Positions 23,919-31,641 are shown, numbered from the stretch's first letter. The stretch: DNA of 42,343 bases from Lachnospiraceae bacterium UBA7093 (GCA_002492465.1 DKYT01000012.1:1-42343), one strand, 5' to 3'. Numbers and translations: made by a program. Notes: generated by a model not told the origin, from the sequence alone.

Positions 23919-24458
23919 ATGAAGGAAGAAAAAACAATGATTGAGAAAATTCAAAAAACCTGTAGAATCGGACGCGTTGTAACCACTATTTTTAAAATAT
24001 TTGGGATCGTCATGTCCGTGGTAGCAGTTTTAATGGGAGTCGTACTGGTGGGTGAGAGCAATCGGATTAACCAGGTGCTGAAGGAAGCGGTAGAGGTAGA
24101 GCCGCACATCATAGACGGCATGGATTTCCTGGAGGCGACAATGCTGAAAAGCCTGCTGGAAGAGGAGAATTTTGCCACAGTAATCGGTCTGGAGCTGCTT
24201 GTGGCAGGGGCAATCCTCATCTGCTCTGTAATTGTAGTTCATTTCGTGGGCAAGGTATTCAAGGAAATGGAGGAAAGTTACTCTCCCTTTCAGCCGTCCA
24301 TTATAAAAAATTTAAAAGTGGTTTTCGTATTGGTCACATTACTTGCTCTGAGCAGTTCTCTGGCAACGGGTTTGATTGCCGGTCTTGCGCTGTGGTGTGT
24401 AATTCATATTTTTGAATACGGGTGTGAACTGCAGAGATTGTCGGATGAGACCTTATAG
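23919..24458 (+). CDS. DUF2975-like membrane protein
   Basis: 179 aa with four predicted membrane helices (about residues 21-45, 88-112, 130-150 and 152-168), matching the DUF2975 plan: two helices, a short outside loop, and an ending such as FEYGCELQRLSDETL that runs into the partner gene. Proteins of this family are routinely encoded just before a small XRE/Cro regulator, as here. The function is unknown; a membrane sensor or sequestering partner for the regulator is a common guess. I chose ATG 23919 (GAGGG 8 nt upstream); ATG 23937 is a possible alternative. Confidence 0.75.
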   Translation: MKEEKTMIEKIQKTCRIGRVVTTIFKIFGIVMSVVAVLMGVVLVGESNRINQVLKEAVEVEPHIIDGMDFLEATMLKSLLEEENFATVIGLELLVAGAILICSVIVVHFVGKVFKEMEESYSPFQPSIIKNLKVVFVLVTLLALSSSLATGLIAGLALWCVIHIFEYGCELQRLSDETL

Positions 24459-24475
24459 GCAAGGAGGTGCGGAAA

Positions 24476-24709
24476 GTGGCAATTATATTAAGATTGGACC
24501 GCGTGATGGCGGATCGGAAAATATCCTTAAATGACCTGGCGCAAAAAGTTGGGATCGCAAATGTGAATCTTTCCAATATTAAAACAGGAAAGGTAAGTGC
24601 AATCAGATTTTCCACATTAAATGCAATTTGCGATGTGCTGGACTGCCAGCCCGGGGATATCCTGGAATTTAAGAGAGACGATAAAGGGGATATAAACGTG
24701 GAGATATAA
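24476..24709 (+). CDS. small XRE-family HTH regulator (YozG-like)
   Basis: 77 aa, one Cro/CI helix-turn-helix: RVMADRKISLNDLAQKVGI, ANVNLSNIKTGKVSAIRFST and CDVLDCQPGDILEF. The start at GTG 24476 has AAGGAGG 8 nt upstream; the earlier in-frame GTG at 24467 overlaps that site. It lies 17 nt after the DUF2975 gene, so they form an operon. It may regulate that operon; a link to the flanking pfl genes is only positional. Confidence 0.88.
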   Translation: MAIILRLDRVMADRKISLNDLAQKVGIANVNLSNIKTGKVSAIRFSTLNAICDVLDCQPGDILEFKRDDKGDINVEI

Positions 24710-24728
24710 CCTTTACAGGAAGGATTAG

Positions 24729-24774
24729 AAAGGAGCATTGCCCATTGAAAAGCTTCATGGGACAATGCTCCTTT
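24729..24774. terminator. bidirectional terminator between the HTH and pfl genes
   Basis: AAAGGAGCATTG (from 24729) pairs with CAATGCTCCTTT (to 24774), and pairing continues inward with few mismatches for about 20 bp in all. A or T runs at both ends serve both strands. Confidence 0.8.
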
Positions 24775-24816
24775 GTTATGATTCATCCTTCTGCAAAGAC
24801 AAAAGCAGCAAACAGA

Positions 24817-25059
24817 TTAGATGGATTCATGGAATGTACGGGAAATAACGTCAGCCTGCTGTTCCGGTGTTAATTTGATGAAGTTAACAGCATATCCGGA
24901 AACACGGATGGTAAGCTGAGGATAATTCTCAGGATGCTTCTGAGCATCTAATAAGGTGTCTCTGTTTAATACATTAACATTGAGATGATGTCCGCCTTTT
25001 GTTGCGTAACCATCTAATAATGATACTAAGTTATCTACCTGTGCGGTGTTTGTTGCCAT
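24817..25059 (-). CDS. autonomous glycyl-radical domain of pyruvate formate-lyase
   Basis: 80 aa. It corresponds to the last ~75 residues of ordinary pyruvate formate-lyase: LVSLLDGYATKGGHHLNVNV, LLDAQKHPENYPQLTIRVSG, then YAVNFIKLTPEQQADVISRTF. The radical-bearing glycine is Gly55 in RVSGYAVNF. E. coli has a similar spare part, GrcA/YfiD, but there the main enzyme has its own radical domain; here the main enzyme lacks one, so this small protein is probably an obligatory subunit. AGGAGG is 9 nt before ATG 25059. It is the last gene of the pfl operon, followed by a terminator. Confidence 0.93.
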   Translation of the reverse strand: MATNTAQVDNLVSLLDGYATKGGHHLNVNVLNRDTLLDAQKHPENYPQLTIRVSGYAVNFIKLTPEQQADVISRTFHESI

Positions 25060-25077
25060 GATAATTTACCTCCTTTA

Positions 25078-25281
25078 TTAATGAAAATCGTCCAAACCGT
25101 CTTCCAGGGTAGGTACGCTGCAGGCAAGGGGAGTTCTGGAACAGTCCGTGCACCCCATAGTCTGAACTTCTTTTGATTTTTCGGTGGTCTCATCGTAGTC
25201 TACATTTACATGTCCTACGCCCATCGCCATGCCGGAATCCAGCATTTTAACAAGATCGTCAACCATTTTATTGTTGTCCAT
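25078..25281 (-). CDS. small cysteine-containing paralogue of the radical domain's N-terminal part
   Basis: 67 aa. The first half aligns with the start of the 80-aa radical protein in the pattern VDxLVxxLDxxxxxGxxHxNV (VDDLVKMLDSGMAMGVGHVN here). The second half has no RVSGYA loop; instead it has Cys44, Cys47 and Cys54 (MGCTDCSRTPLAC) and an acidic tail. It might plug or protect the radical site, carry a metal or thiol function, or aid assembly; the sequence does not decide. AGGAGG precedes ATG 25281. It sits 56 nt after the main enzyme gene and 18 nt before the radical gene. Confidence 0.75.
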   Translation of the reverse strand: MDNNKMVDDLVKMLDSGMAMGVGHVNVDYDETTEKSKEVQTMGCTDCSRTPLACSVPTLEDGLDDFH

Positions 25282-25337
25282 TGCATTGTACCTCCTGAAA
25301 GCGAAATAAGTTAAAAGTTATAATGCCGTTATTGGAA

Positions 25338-27377
25338 TTATTTATTCAAGTCAAGCTCGATATCGCCAGCGAAAACCTGATCTTCTTTACCAAGAGCTCC
25401 GGGGATGATGGTGAAGGTATTGGAGATACCGTCCTGTGCATCATTGAAAGGAAGCTTGGATACAGAGGATAAGGATGCTACTGCACCGTGGGTATCACGT
25501 CCATGCATCGGGTTAGCACCGGGAGCGAAAGGCTGACCTTTCTTACGTCCGTCAGGTGTGTTACCTGTTGCCTTACCATAGGTTACGTTAGAAGTAATGG
25601 TAAGAATGGATGTGGTAGGAACACCGTTTCTGTAGGTGTGATGTCTTCTGATTGCAGTCATGAATTTGTGTACAACTTCCTGTGCAATGCTGTCTACACG
25701 GTCATCATCGTTGCCGTATTTAGGGAACTCGCCGGTGGTCTTAAAGTCTACAATGATACCGTCTTCGTCTCTGATTGGCTCAACCTTAGCGTACTTGATT
25801 GCAGATAAGGAGTCAGCTACGATGGAAAGACCGGCAACACCGGTTGCAAAGTAACGTTTTACATCTCTGTCATGAAGTGCCATCTCAGCTCTCTCATAGC
25901 AGTATTTGTCATGCATGTAATGAATGATATTCAGGGTATTTACATATACGTCTGCCTGCCATTCCATCATGTCGATGAACTTGCTGTATACATCGTCAAA
26001 GTCGAGAACGTCGCCTTCAACAGGACGATACTTAGGACCAACCTGTTTCTTGGTAACTTCATCAATACCGCCGTTTAATGCGTAAAGCAGACATTTAGCA
26101 AGGTTTGCTCTGGCGCCGAAGAACTGCATTTCCTTACCGATTACCATGGAAGATACGCAGCATGCAATACCGTAGTCGTCGCCATGGGTTACTCTCATAA
26201 GGTCGTCATTCTCATACTGGATGGAAGAAGTCTGGATGGACATCTTTGCACAGTATCTCTTCCAGTTTTCAGGAAGTCTTGTGGACCAGAGAACCGTTAA
26301 GTTGGGCTCAGGGCTGGGACCTAAGTTGGTAAGAGTATGGAGATAACGGAAGCTCATCTTTGTTACCATAGGACGTCCGTCAACGCCAACACCGCCCAAG
26401 GATTCGGTTACCCATACAGGGTCGCCTGCGAAAATCTGATTGTATTCAGGAGTACGTGCAAATTTCACGCAACGAAGCTTCATAATGAAGTGATCAACAA
26501 ATTCCTGAATCTGCTGCTCTGTGAAGGTTCCGTTTGCCAGGTCTCTTTCTGCATAGCAGTCAAGGAAGGTGGAGGTACGTCCAAGGGACATAGCGGCACC
26601 GTTCTGCTCTTTAACGGAGCACAGATATCCAAAGTAAGTAGCCTGAATTGCTTCCTGTACGTTGGTAGCAGGTTTGGAAATGTCGCAGCCGTAGGATGCA
26701 GCCATTTCCTTCATCATCTTAAGAGCAACCATCTGCTCGGAAAGTTCCTCACGAAGACGGATCACGTCGTCTGTCATAACACGTCCGGTGGAATCCTTCT
26801 GTGCCTGCTTGTCTTCGATCAGTCTGTCGATACCGTACAGAGCGACACGTCTGTAATCGCCGATGATACGTCCACGTCCGTATGCATCCGGAAGACCTGT
26901 AATGATGTGTGCGGAACGGCATGCTCTCATTTCCTGATTGTAAGCGTCAAAGCATCCTGCATTGTGCGTTTTTCTGTGAGTTGAGAAGAACTCGCTGATT
27001 TCAGGATCAACTTCATAACCGTTGTCAGCGCAAGCCTTTTCTGCCATTCTGATACCGCCGTAAGGCTGCAGGGAACGCTTGAAGGGCTTATCTGTCTGGA
27101 AACCAACGATTGTTTCCTTGGACTTGTCAAGGTAACCGGGACCATGTGATGTGATTGTGGATACAACCTTGGTATCCATATCAAGAACGCCGCCTGCCTC
27201 ACGCTCCTTTTTCTGCAGATCAAGCACCATCTGCCATAAGTCTTTTGTGTTTTGTGTAGCTTCAGCTAAGAAGGACTCATCGCCATCATAAGGATGATAG
27301 TTTCTCTGGATGAAGTCACGTACATTAACTTCATTTTCCCACTTGCCGCCTACAAAATCTTTCCATTCTGGTCTCAT
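25338..27377 (-). CDS. pflB: pyruvate formate-lyase catalytic body lacking the glycyl-radical domain
   Basis: 679 aa. The PFL fold is clear from RPEWKDFVGGKWENEVNVRD to the end. The active-site pair Cys406-Cys407 is in DYGIACCVSSM. Other conserved parts include GLPDAYGRGRIIGDYRRVAL and GNTPDGRKKGQPFAPGANPM. Standard PFL is about 740-760 aa; this one ends at GKEDQVFAGDIELDLNK, exactly where the linker to the radical domain begins. It cleaves pyruvate plus CoA to formate and acetyl-CoA, presumably only with the 80-aa radical subunit in trans. AGGAGG is 10 nt before ATG 27377. The break is at a domain boundary, with separate ribosome sites for each piece, so it is not a sequencing frameshift. 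Confidence 0.93.
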   Translation of the reverse strand: MRPEWKDFVGGKWENEVNVRDFIQRNYHPYDGDESFLAEATQNTKDLWQMVLDLQKKEREAGGVLDMDTKVVSTITSHGPGYLDKSKETIVGFQTDKPFKRSLQPYGGIRMAEKACADNGYEVDPEISEFFSTHRKTHNAGCFDAYNQEMRACRSAHIITGLPDAYGRGRIIGDYRRVALYGIDRLIEDKQAQKDSTGRVMTDDVIRLREELSEQMVALKMMKEMAASYGCDISKPATNVQEAIQATYFGYLCSVKEQNGAAMSLGRTSTFLDCYAERDLANGTFTEQQIQEFVDHFIMKLRCVKFARTPEYNQIFAGDPVWVTESLGGVGVDGRPMVTKMSFRYLHTLTNLGPSPEPNLTVLWSTRLPENWKRYCAKMSIQTSSIQYENDDLMRVTHGDDYGIACCVSSMVIGKEMQFFGARANLAKCLLYALNGGIDEVTKKQVGPKYRPVEGDVLDFDDVYSKFIDMMEWQADVYVNTLNIIHYMHDKYCYERAEMALHDRDVKRYFATGVAGLSIVADSLSAIKYAKVEPIRDEDGIIVDFKTTGEFPKYGNDDDRVDSIAQEVVHKFMTAIRRHHTYRNGVPTTSILTITSNVTYGKATGNTPDGRKKGQPFAPGANPMHGRDTHGAVASLSSVSKLPFNDAQDGISNTFTIIPGALGKEDQVFAGDIELDLNK

Positions 27378-27447
27378 TTTGCATAAGCCTCCTATTAAAA
27401 TTATTTGATTTATTTGTGCATAAAAATTATGCTGTCACCGTATCCTC

Positions 27448-27477
27448 ATTATATGTTAGAATGATCTTTCCAGTCAA
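27448..27477 (-). promoter_or_regulatory. promoter of the pfl operon
   Basis: Minus-strand TTGACT (27472-27477), an 18-bp spacer, TATAAT (27448-27453). The leader is about 65 nt. Confidence 0.7.
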
Positions 27478-27671
27478 GGCAAAGAGTGTACTTTTTTATG
27501 AACAAAGTATGGATTTTACAGGGATTTCATAAAATTTTTGTAAAAATTGTTGAGGGACGCCAAAGGGGTTAAAAATCAGCGTGAAGGCGGGGCGCATTAT
27601 GCCAGCCAAAGAGCCATGGGCAGTGCAGGGAAGGGATGTCTTGGGGAAAATGCGCAAATGCAGGTTTAGGC

Positions 27672-27700
27672 TTGCCAGAAAGTGGGCAAAGTATTATACT
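27672..27700 (+). promoter_or_regulatory. promoter of the DUF1858 gene
   Basis: TTGCCA (27672-27677), a 17-bp spacer, TATACT (27695-27700). Start near 27707. The gene-free stretch 27378-27771 otherwise contains only this and the divergent pfl promoter; I see no RNA motif in it. Confidence 0.65.
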
Positions 27701-27771
27701 GTAAAAGCGCAGATACAGGATAAACCTGATGTGGATCAAGTCTGTAATCGTATAGAAGGAGGTTATTTAGC

Positions 27772-27963
27772 ATGGCACAGATTACCAAAGAGATGACGAT
27801 AGGTGAAATTTTGAGGGCGAATCCCAATGTGGCGCCTGTTCTGATGGAGGCGGGCATGCATTGCCTTGGATGTCCTTCCGCCCAGGCGGAAAGCCTTGAA
27901 GAGGCCGCCATGGTACATGGTATGGATATAGATGATCTGATGGCTAAGATCGAAGCAATTTAA
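27772..27963 (+). CDS. DUF1858 small protein (putative redox/CxxC)
   Basis: 63 aa, a complete DUF1858 domain: ITKEMTIGEILRANPNVAPV, LMEAGMHCLGCPSAQAESLE, and EAAMVHGMDIDDLMAKI. The CLGC pair suggests a thiol or metal role; members occur alone or fused to hybrid-cluster or disulfide-type proteins in anaerobes. The function is not established. AAGGAGG lies about 9 nt before the ATG. Monocistronic, with its own promoter and terminator. Confidence 0.88.
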   Translation: MAQITKEMTIGEILRANPNVAPVLMEAGMHCLGCPSAQAESLEEAAMVHGMDIDDLMAKIEAI

Positions 27964-27970
27964 TTTAAGA

Positions 27971-28004
27971 ACCAAACGCCGGCACGCTTTGCGAGCCAGC
28001 TTAT
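27971..28004. repeat. REP-like palindrome (family C)
   Basis: CCAAACGCCGGCACGCTTTG followed by CGAGCCAGCTTATT. It shares the AAACGCCGGC and AGCTTAT modules with the copies at 17553 and 2239. Confidence 0.65.
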
Positions 28005-28015
28005 TGGAATAAGAA

Positions 28016-28054
28016 AGCCGGGAAGTCTTTGGATTAAGACTTCCCGGCTCTTTT
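28016..28054. terminator. terminator between the DUF1858 and nhaC genes
   Basis: AGCCGGGAAGTCTT (28016-28029) pairs perfectly with AAGACTTCCCGGCT (28036-28049), followed by CTTTT. The opposite strand also has TTTC after the stem, so it may act both ways. Confidence 0.9.
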
Positions 28055-28081
28055 ACGATAAGCCGGCGTTCGTTACGCTTC
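28053..28081. repeat. REP-like half unit (family C) overlapping the end of nhaC
   Basis: TTACGATAAGCCGGCGTTCGTTACGC is a shortened relative of the unit at 17553. It contains the stop codon (28073-28075) and last codons of the antiporter gene on the minus strand. Confidence 0.55.
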
Positions 28082-29683
28082 CGTACTGTGGGATTTCATA
28101 ACCAGCAGGCAGACCAAAAGCAAAACGATGCCAATGGGAAGCGGTATCCATGGATTCTGGACAAAACCTGCAATGATATAAGTTACGAAAGATACCGCGG
28201 CAACCAGCAAGGCATAAGGCAGCTGGGTGGAAACGTGGTTAACGTGATTACACTGGGCGCCTGCGCTTGCCATAATGGTGGTATCTGAAATGGGAGAACA
28301 GTGGTCTCCGCATACAGCCCCTGCCATGCAGGCGGAAATGGAAATGATCATCAGCTGGGGATTGGAGTTTGCAAAAACAGCAACCACAATGGGAATTAAA
28401 ATACCAAAGGTTCCCCAGGAGGTTCCGGTAGAAAAGGCAAGGAAGCATCCCACCAGGAAGATAATAGCAGGCAGGAGCATCATCAGTCCTTCCGCACTCT
28501 GTGCAACGGCGTTTGCAACAAATTCCGCTGCGCCAAGGCTGTCGGTCATTGCCTTAAGAGTCCATGCAAAGGTTAAAATCAAAATGGCAGGCACCATTGC
28601 CTTAAACCCGGCAGGCAGACAATCCATACATTGCTTGAAGCTGAGAACTCTTCTGATCAGATAAATTACAATGGTAAAGAGCATGGCAAAAATACTGCCC
28701 AGGGCAAGCCCTACGGAGGCATCTGAATTGGAGAAGGAGGCAACAAAGCTTTCTCCCTGGAAAAAGCCGCCGGTGTAGATCATGCCGATGACACAGCAGA
28801 GAATCAGAGTAAGGATGGGGATCACCAGATCGATTACTCTGCCCTTGGGATTTTCAGGAATTTCCTCTTCGCCGGAAGCGGCGGTGCCGGAGGTAAACAG
28901 ATCTCCCTTGAGGGCATTTTTTTCATGGGTGCGCATGGAACCGAAATCCACCTTTAACAGGATAATCGCCACCATCATAACGATGGTCAGTAAAGCATAG
29001 TAATTGTAAGGGATCGCCCTGATAAAAATGGAGAATCCGTCTTCCCCTTCCACAAATCCGGATACGGCTGCAGCCCAGGATGAAATGGGAGCTATGATAC
29101 ACACAGGAGCGGCGGTGGCGTCGATCAGGTAAGCCAGCTTTGCCCTTGAAACTTTATGCTCATCTGTAACAGGGCGCATAACGCTGCCCACAGTCAGACA
29201 GTTGAAATAATCGTCTATAAAAATCAGGACACCCAGCGCTACTGTGGCAAGCTGCGCGCCTACCCGGCTTTTGATCTTTTTCCGTGCATAGTGACCAAAA
29301 GCGGCGGAGCCTCCGGCGCGGTTCATAAGACTGACCATAGCGCCCAGAACCACCAAAAATACCAGGATTCCTACGTTATAGCTGTCGGAGAGAACCGATA
29401 CAAAGCCGTCGTGGAAAATATGGTTCATGGTTCCCTCAAAGGAAAAACCGGAATAGAACAATCCGCCTACCAGAATGCCCACAAACAGGGAACTGTAAAC
29501 TTCCTTGGTGATGAGCGCCAGCAGGATCGCAACAATGGGCGGAACCAACGCCCAGAAGGTTGCATACATGGATGGTTGACTGACAGTGTCTGTCTCCGCA
29601 GCCAGCGCAGCCGCAGGCGCCAGTAAAAAGCAGAGTGAGAGGACCGATGCACCGGCAAACAGCCCGCGTTTGATTTTTTTCAT
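28073..29683 (-). CDS. nhaC: Na+/H+ antiporter, NhaC family
   Basis: 536 aa. It starts with a signal-like segment ending AAALAAETD, then about 11-13 membrane helices. The NhaC family motif GDHCSPISDTTIMASAGAQC is present near residue 460, along with FIDDYFNCLTVGSVMRPVTD. It exchanges Na+ and H+ across the membrane (some relatives move organic anions instead). ATG 29683 is preceded by AAAGGAAAT; an upstream frame to 29746 has no ribosome site. With a Na+-type ATP synthase c subunit in the same window, a sodium cycle is plausible. The last residues (STEA) are encoded within a REP-like repeat. Confidence 0.88.
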   Translation of the reverse strand: MKKIKRGLFAGASVLSLCFLLAPAAALAAETDTVSQPSMYATFWALVPPIVAILLALITKEVYSSLFVGILVGGLFYSGFSFEGTMNHIFHDGFVSVLSDSYNVGILVFLVVLGAMVSLMNRAGGSAAFGHYARKKIKSRVGAQLATVALGVLIFIDDYFNCLTVGSVMRPVTDEHKVSRAKLAYLIDATAAPVCIIAPISSWAAAVSGFVEGEDGFSIFIRAIPYNYYALLTIVMMVAIILLKVDFGSMRTHEKNALKGDLFTSGTAASGEEEIPENPKGRVIDLVIPILTLILCCVIGMIYTGGFFQGESFVASFSNSDASVGLALGSIFAMLFTIVIYLIRRVLSFKQCMDCLPAGFKAMVPAILILTFAWTLKAMTDSLGAAEFVANAVAQSAEGLMMLLPAIIFLVGCFLAFSTGTSWGTFGILIPIVVAVFANSNPQLMIISISACMAGAVCGDHCSPISDTTIMASAGAQCNHVNHVSTQLPYALLVAAVSFVTYIIAGFVQNPWIPLPIGIVLLLVCLLVMKSHSTEA

Positions 29684-29743
29684 AATTTTTATTTCCTTTC
29701 TCGTTAGTAAGCAATTTATTGTATCATTAAAAATGATAAAATA

Positions 29744-29779
29744 CAATAAAAAACAGGCAGTCCATGATAGAACTGCCTG
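29744..29779 (-). terminator. terminator of mecA
   Basis: On the minus strand CAGGCAGT (from 29779) pairs with ACTGCCTG (to 29754), then TTTTTTATTG. Confidence 0.85.
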
Positions 29780-29808
29780 AATGAGCCGCGTGTTCTGAAG
29801 AACAGGCT

Positions 29809-30609
29809 TTAAATGCAGGATAAAGATTGTAATGCGTTGTCCTTGACAATTGGATCAAAATGCTCTTCTAAATATGCTTCAGAGGCGGGCACTGACTTCA
29901 CATTGCTGCCATACTCTGAAAGGATATTGCAAATTTTATTAAAATCAATGGGCGAATGTTCGCTCTTTGAAAGAACCAGAAGATAAGAGCCGTCGCCCTG
30001 CCGGTACAGAGAGTTAACCCCTCGGTAAAATTCAGAGAGAACATGTGCACAGCCAATAACCTCCCGAAGAGAGCGGAAGGAATAGATCCTGATCAGTTCT
30101 GCAGGAACGGTTGTATCGGAAAGCTTTTTCTGGAGCGCATTTTTGAAGGAACGCTTAGCGCTCTCCAAGTCAGAAGTCTTTTCCTCAGAGGAGGAAGACT
30201 CGTCGGCGGATACGCTTCCTGCTTTGCCATTCTGGATCTTCTTGAATAAATCAAGGACATCGTCAGCGCCTTCCGCAATGGAGTCAAGGACATCGTCCAG
30301 AGCCGTGTCCCCATCATGAACAGAAGGGGCAAACTTTGAAAAGCGGGTGTCCAGCTCGTCGGGATCCTCAACCTTGGTGATGATCAGAACGATACATTCG
30401 GAATTTAAAGGGATGGCTTCTATCATTAATGGAATATCTTCCGCTTCAAACCCAAATTCAAAGGATGCCTGCTGCATCATATCGCGGAATAAATCTTTTG
30501 CTTTTTCGGTACCGTAAGCGAGCTCGCTGAGCTTTAATTCTCTGTCTGCCAGATCCTCCCGGGTAAGGGTACAACGAATCTGGTGATCATTCACTTTTTC
30601 TATTTTCAT
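29809..30609 (-). CDS. mecA: MecA-family adaptor protein
   Basis: 266 aa. The N-terminal substrate-binding part is MKIEKVNDHQIRCTLTREDL with ELSELAYGTEKAKDLFRDMM. An acidic, Ser-rich linker lies near 110-145. The C-terminal ClpC-binding domain spans about 165-250 (YSFRSLREVIGCAHVL, SLYRQGDGSYLLVL). MecA delivers substrates such as ComK or Spx to ClpCP for unfolding and degradation. Single gene with its own promoter and terminator. The ribosome site (AAGGAT) is weaker than most here. Confidence 0.9.
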   Translation of the reverse strand: MKIEKVNDHQIRCTLTREDLADRELKLSELAYGTEKAKDLFRDMMQQASFEFGFEAEDIPLMIEAIPLNSECIVLIITKVEDPDELDTRFSKFAPSVHDGDTALDDVLDSIAEGADDVLDLFKKIQNGKAGSVSADESSSSEEKTSDLESAKRSFKNALQKKLSDTTVPAELIRIYSFRSLREVIGCAHVLSEFYRGVNSLYRQGDGSYLLVLSKSEHSPIDFNKICNILSEYGSNVKSVPASEAYLEEHFDPIVKDNALQSLSCI

Positions 30610-30685
30610 ATTATCATCACATCCTTACTACTATTAAGATACTGTTATCCTGCCGTTTGGTGACAATCCAGCCACTTAAAAATAT

Positions 30686-30712
30686 ATTATACTTTGTGCG
30701 AATTTAAGTCAA
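30686..30712 (-). promoter_or_regulatory. candidate promoter of mecA
   Basis: Minus-strand TTGACT (30707-30712) and TATAAT (30686-30691), spacer only 15 bp. A slightly offset -10 (TAATAT) would give 17 bp. Confidence 0.45.
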
Positions 30713-30811
30713 TAGGACAGAAAAACAGTTTAAAAAAATTTAATAAACTGGTTATATTTGCGCTGTTCAAGAGAAAATTGTAAAAAATAAATAAAAAAAT
30801 TCAAAATGCAC

Positions 30812-30840
30812 TTGCAAAATTTGGCAATAACCACTATAAT
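30812..30840 (+). promoter_or_regulatory. strong promoter of the structured leader
   Basis: TTGCAA (30812-30817), a 17-bp spacer, TATAAT (30835-30840). Start near 30847, about 390 nt before the next coding start. Confidence 0.75.
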
Positions 30841-30846
30841 CGCAAC

Positions 30847-31236
30847 TGTGAGATGCTTCCGGATTAATCCTGTATCAGAGAGGAGGCATGATCGTTTCAT
30901 TTTATTTATACGAATCTAAGCAAATTTATTCACAGGCGGATCGATGAGAACCTTCGGTTAACGGAGCAGTTTACATCAACGCCATCTATAATGTCTTACA
31001 GGCTTCGTGCCTGTCGCGGATATTTCTGTAGAAATTTTCACCCGTTATAATTCATAAGATTGGAAATTCGCAGCGGTAATTTTTTAGATACGTATCCGGC
31101 ATCTTACAGTTTTATTATCGTCATTAATCAGAAAACTATAATCGGTTTTGAATTTAATTTATCTTTTTGGCATGACATATCACGGTATCCTTTTGGAAAA
31201 TGTCAAAAATTGGATTCAAAACAGATGGGAGAAAAG
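30847..31236 (+). ncRNA. long structured leader or small RNA, unassigned
   Basis: No convincing gene lies in this 390-nt transcribed stretch. A compact structured block at 30935-31014 has GGCG (30935-30938) able to pair with CGCC (30980-30983), enclosing AACC-TTC-GGTT (30949-30959), then the hairpin ACAGGC-TTCGT-GCCTGT (30998-31014). I compared it by memory with common riboswitches, T-box, 6S and SRP RNA and found no match. AGGAGG-C-ATG at 30881-30890 opens a 19-codon frame, but the spacing is too short. It could be a regulatory leader of the 72-aa gene or an independent RNA. Confidence 0.45.
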
Positions 31237-31455
31237 ATGACTTCACAAAGCAAAGCTGACGTGGTCCCCTTAAGGTCACGGCTGGAAGAACTGGAAGAGA
31301 AAGGTGTGAAGCTGTACCTGAATGGTCGACCGTCCACTACGGAATATATTTTAAAAAACTGCGTAAATGAGGATACAGTTTACATGCCGGACTACGTGAC
31401 CGATGAGAGTGGGAGGATCAGGGAGGTCAGATACGACAAAATCTGCCTTCCGTAA
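31237..31455 (+). CDS. small uncharacterised protein, 72 aa
   Basis: Start at ATG 31237 with GGGAG 5 nt upstream; frames further upstream run through the leader and have no ribosome site. The protein is soluble and charged, with SRLEELEEKGVKLYLNGRPS, TEYILKNCVNEDTVYMPDY and IREVRYDKICLP. It has the look of a compact conserved domain, but I do not recognise the family. It stands alone downstream of a strong promoter and long leader. Confidence 0.6.
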   Translation: MTSQSKADVVPLRSRLEELEEKGVKLYLNGRPSTTEYILKNCVNEDTVYMPDYVTDESGRIREVRYDKICLP

Positions 31456-31545
31456 AGCCCCTGTCTAAAAGCGGCTGCGGAGACCATAAGTTTTTGTCAC
31501 GGAAAACCCCTTATAATATGAAAGGATAGAAATTTTAAGTCCAAT

Positions 31546-31575
31546 AAAACGCCTGCAAAGCGTGCCGGCGTTTGG
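31546..31575. repeat. REP-like palindrome (family C)
   Basis: AAAACGCC (31546-31553) inverted against GGCGTTTGG (to 31575) with CAAAGCGTGCC between. Same module as at 17594 and 27971. The rest of the gap 31456-31692 holds a second GCCGG-rich hairpin near 31595-31615 and the GH18 promoter. Confidence 0.65.
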
Positions 31576-31641
31576 TAGGCTCCGCAGCATTGCCGATGCC
31601 GGTTATTGCCGGCAAAATGTTATAAAAAGTCAAAATTGGTA

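Noticed and set aside
25282..25337. Frameshift explaining the short pflB
   Set aside because: Each of the three pieces has its own ribosome site and start codon, the break is at a domain linker, and an extra gene lies between body and radical domain.
27581..27796. 71-aa plus-strand frame before the DUF1858 gene
   Set aside because: It contains the DUF1858 promoter, has no ribosome site and overlaps the real start.
30888..30947. 19-codon leader peptide in the 390-nt leader
   Set aside because: AGGAGG is only one base from the ATG, too close for efficient initiation; no amino-acid bias typical of attenuators.
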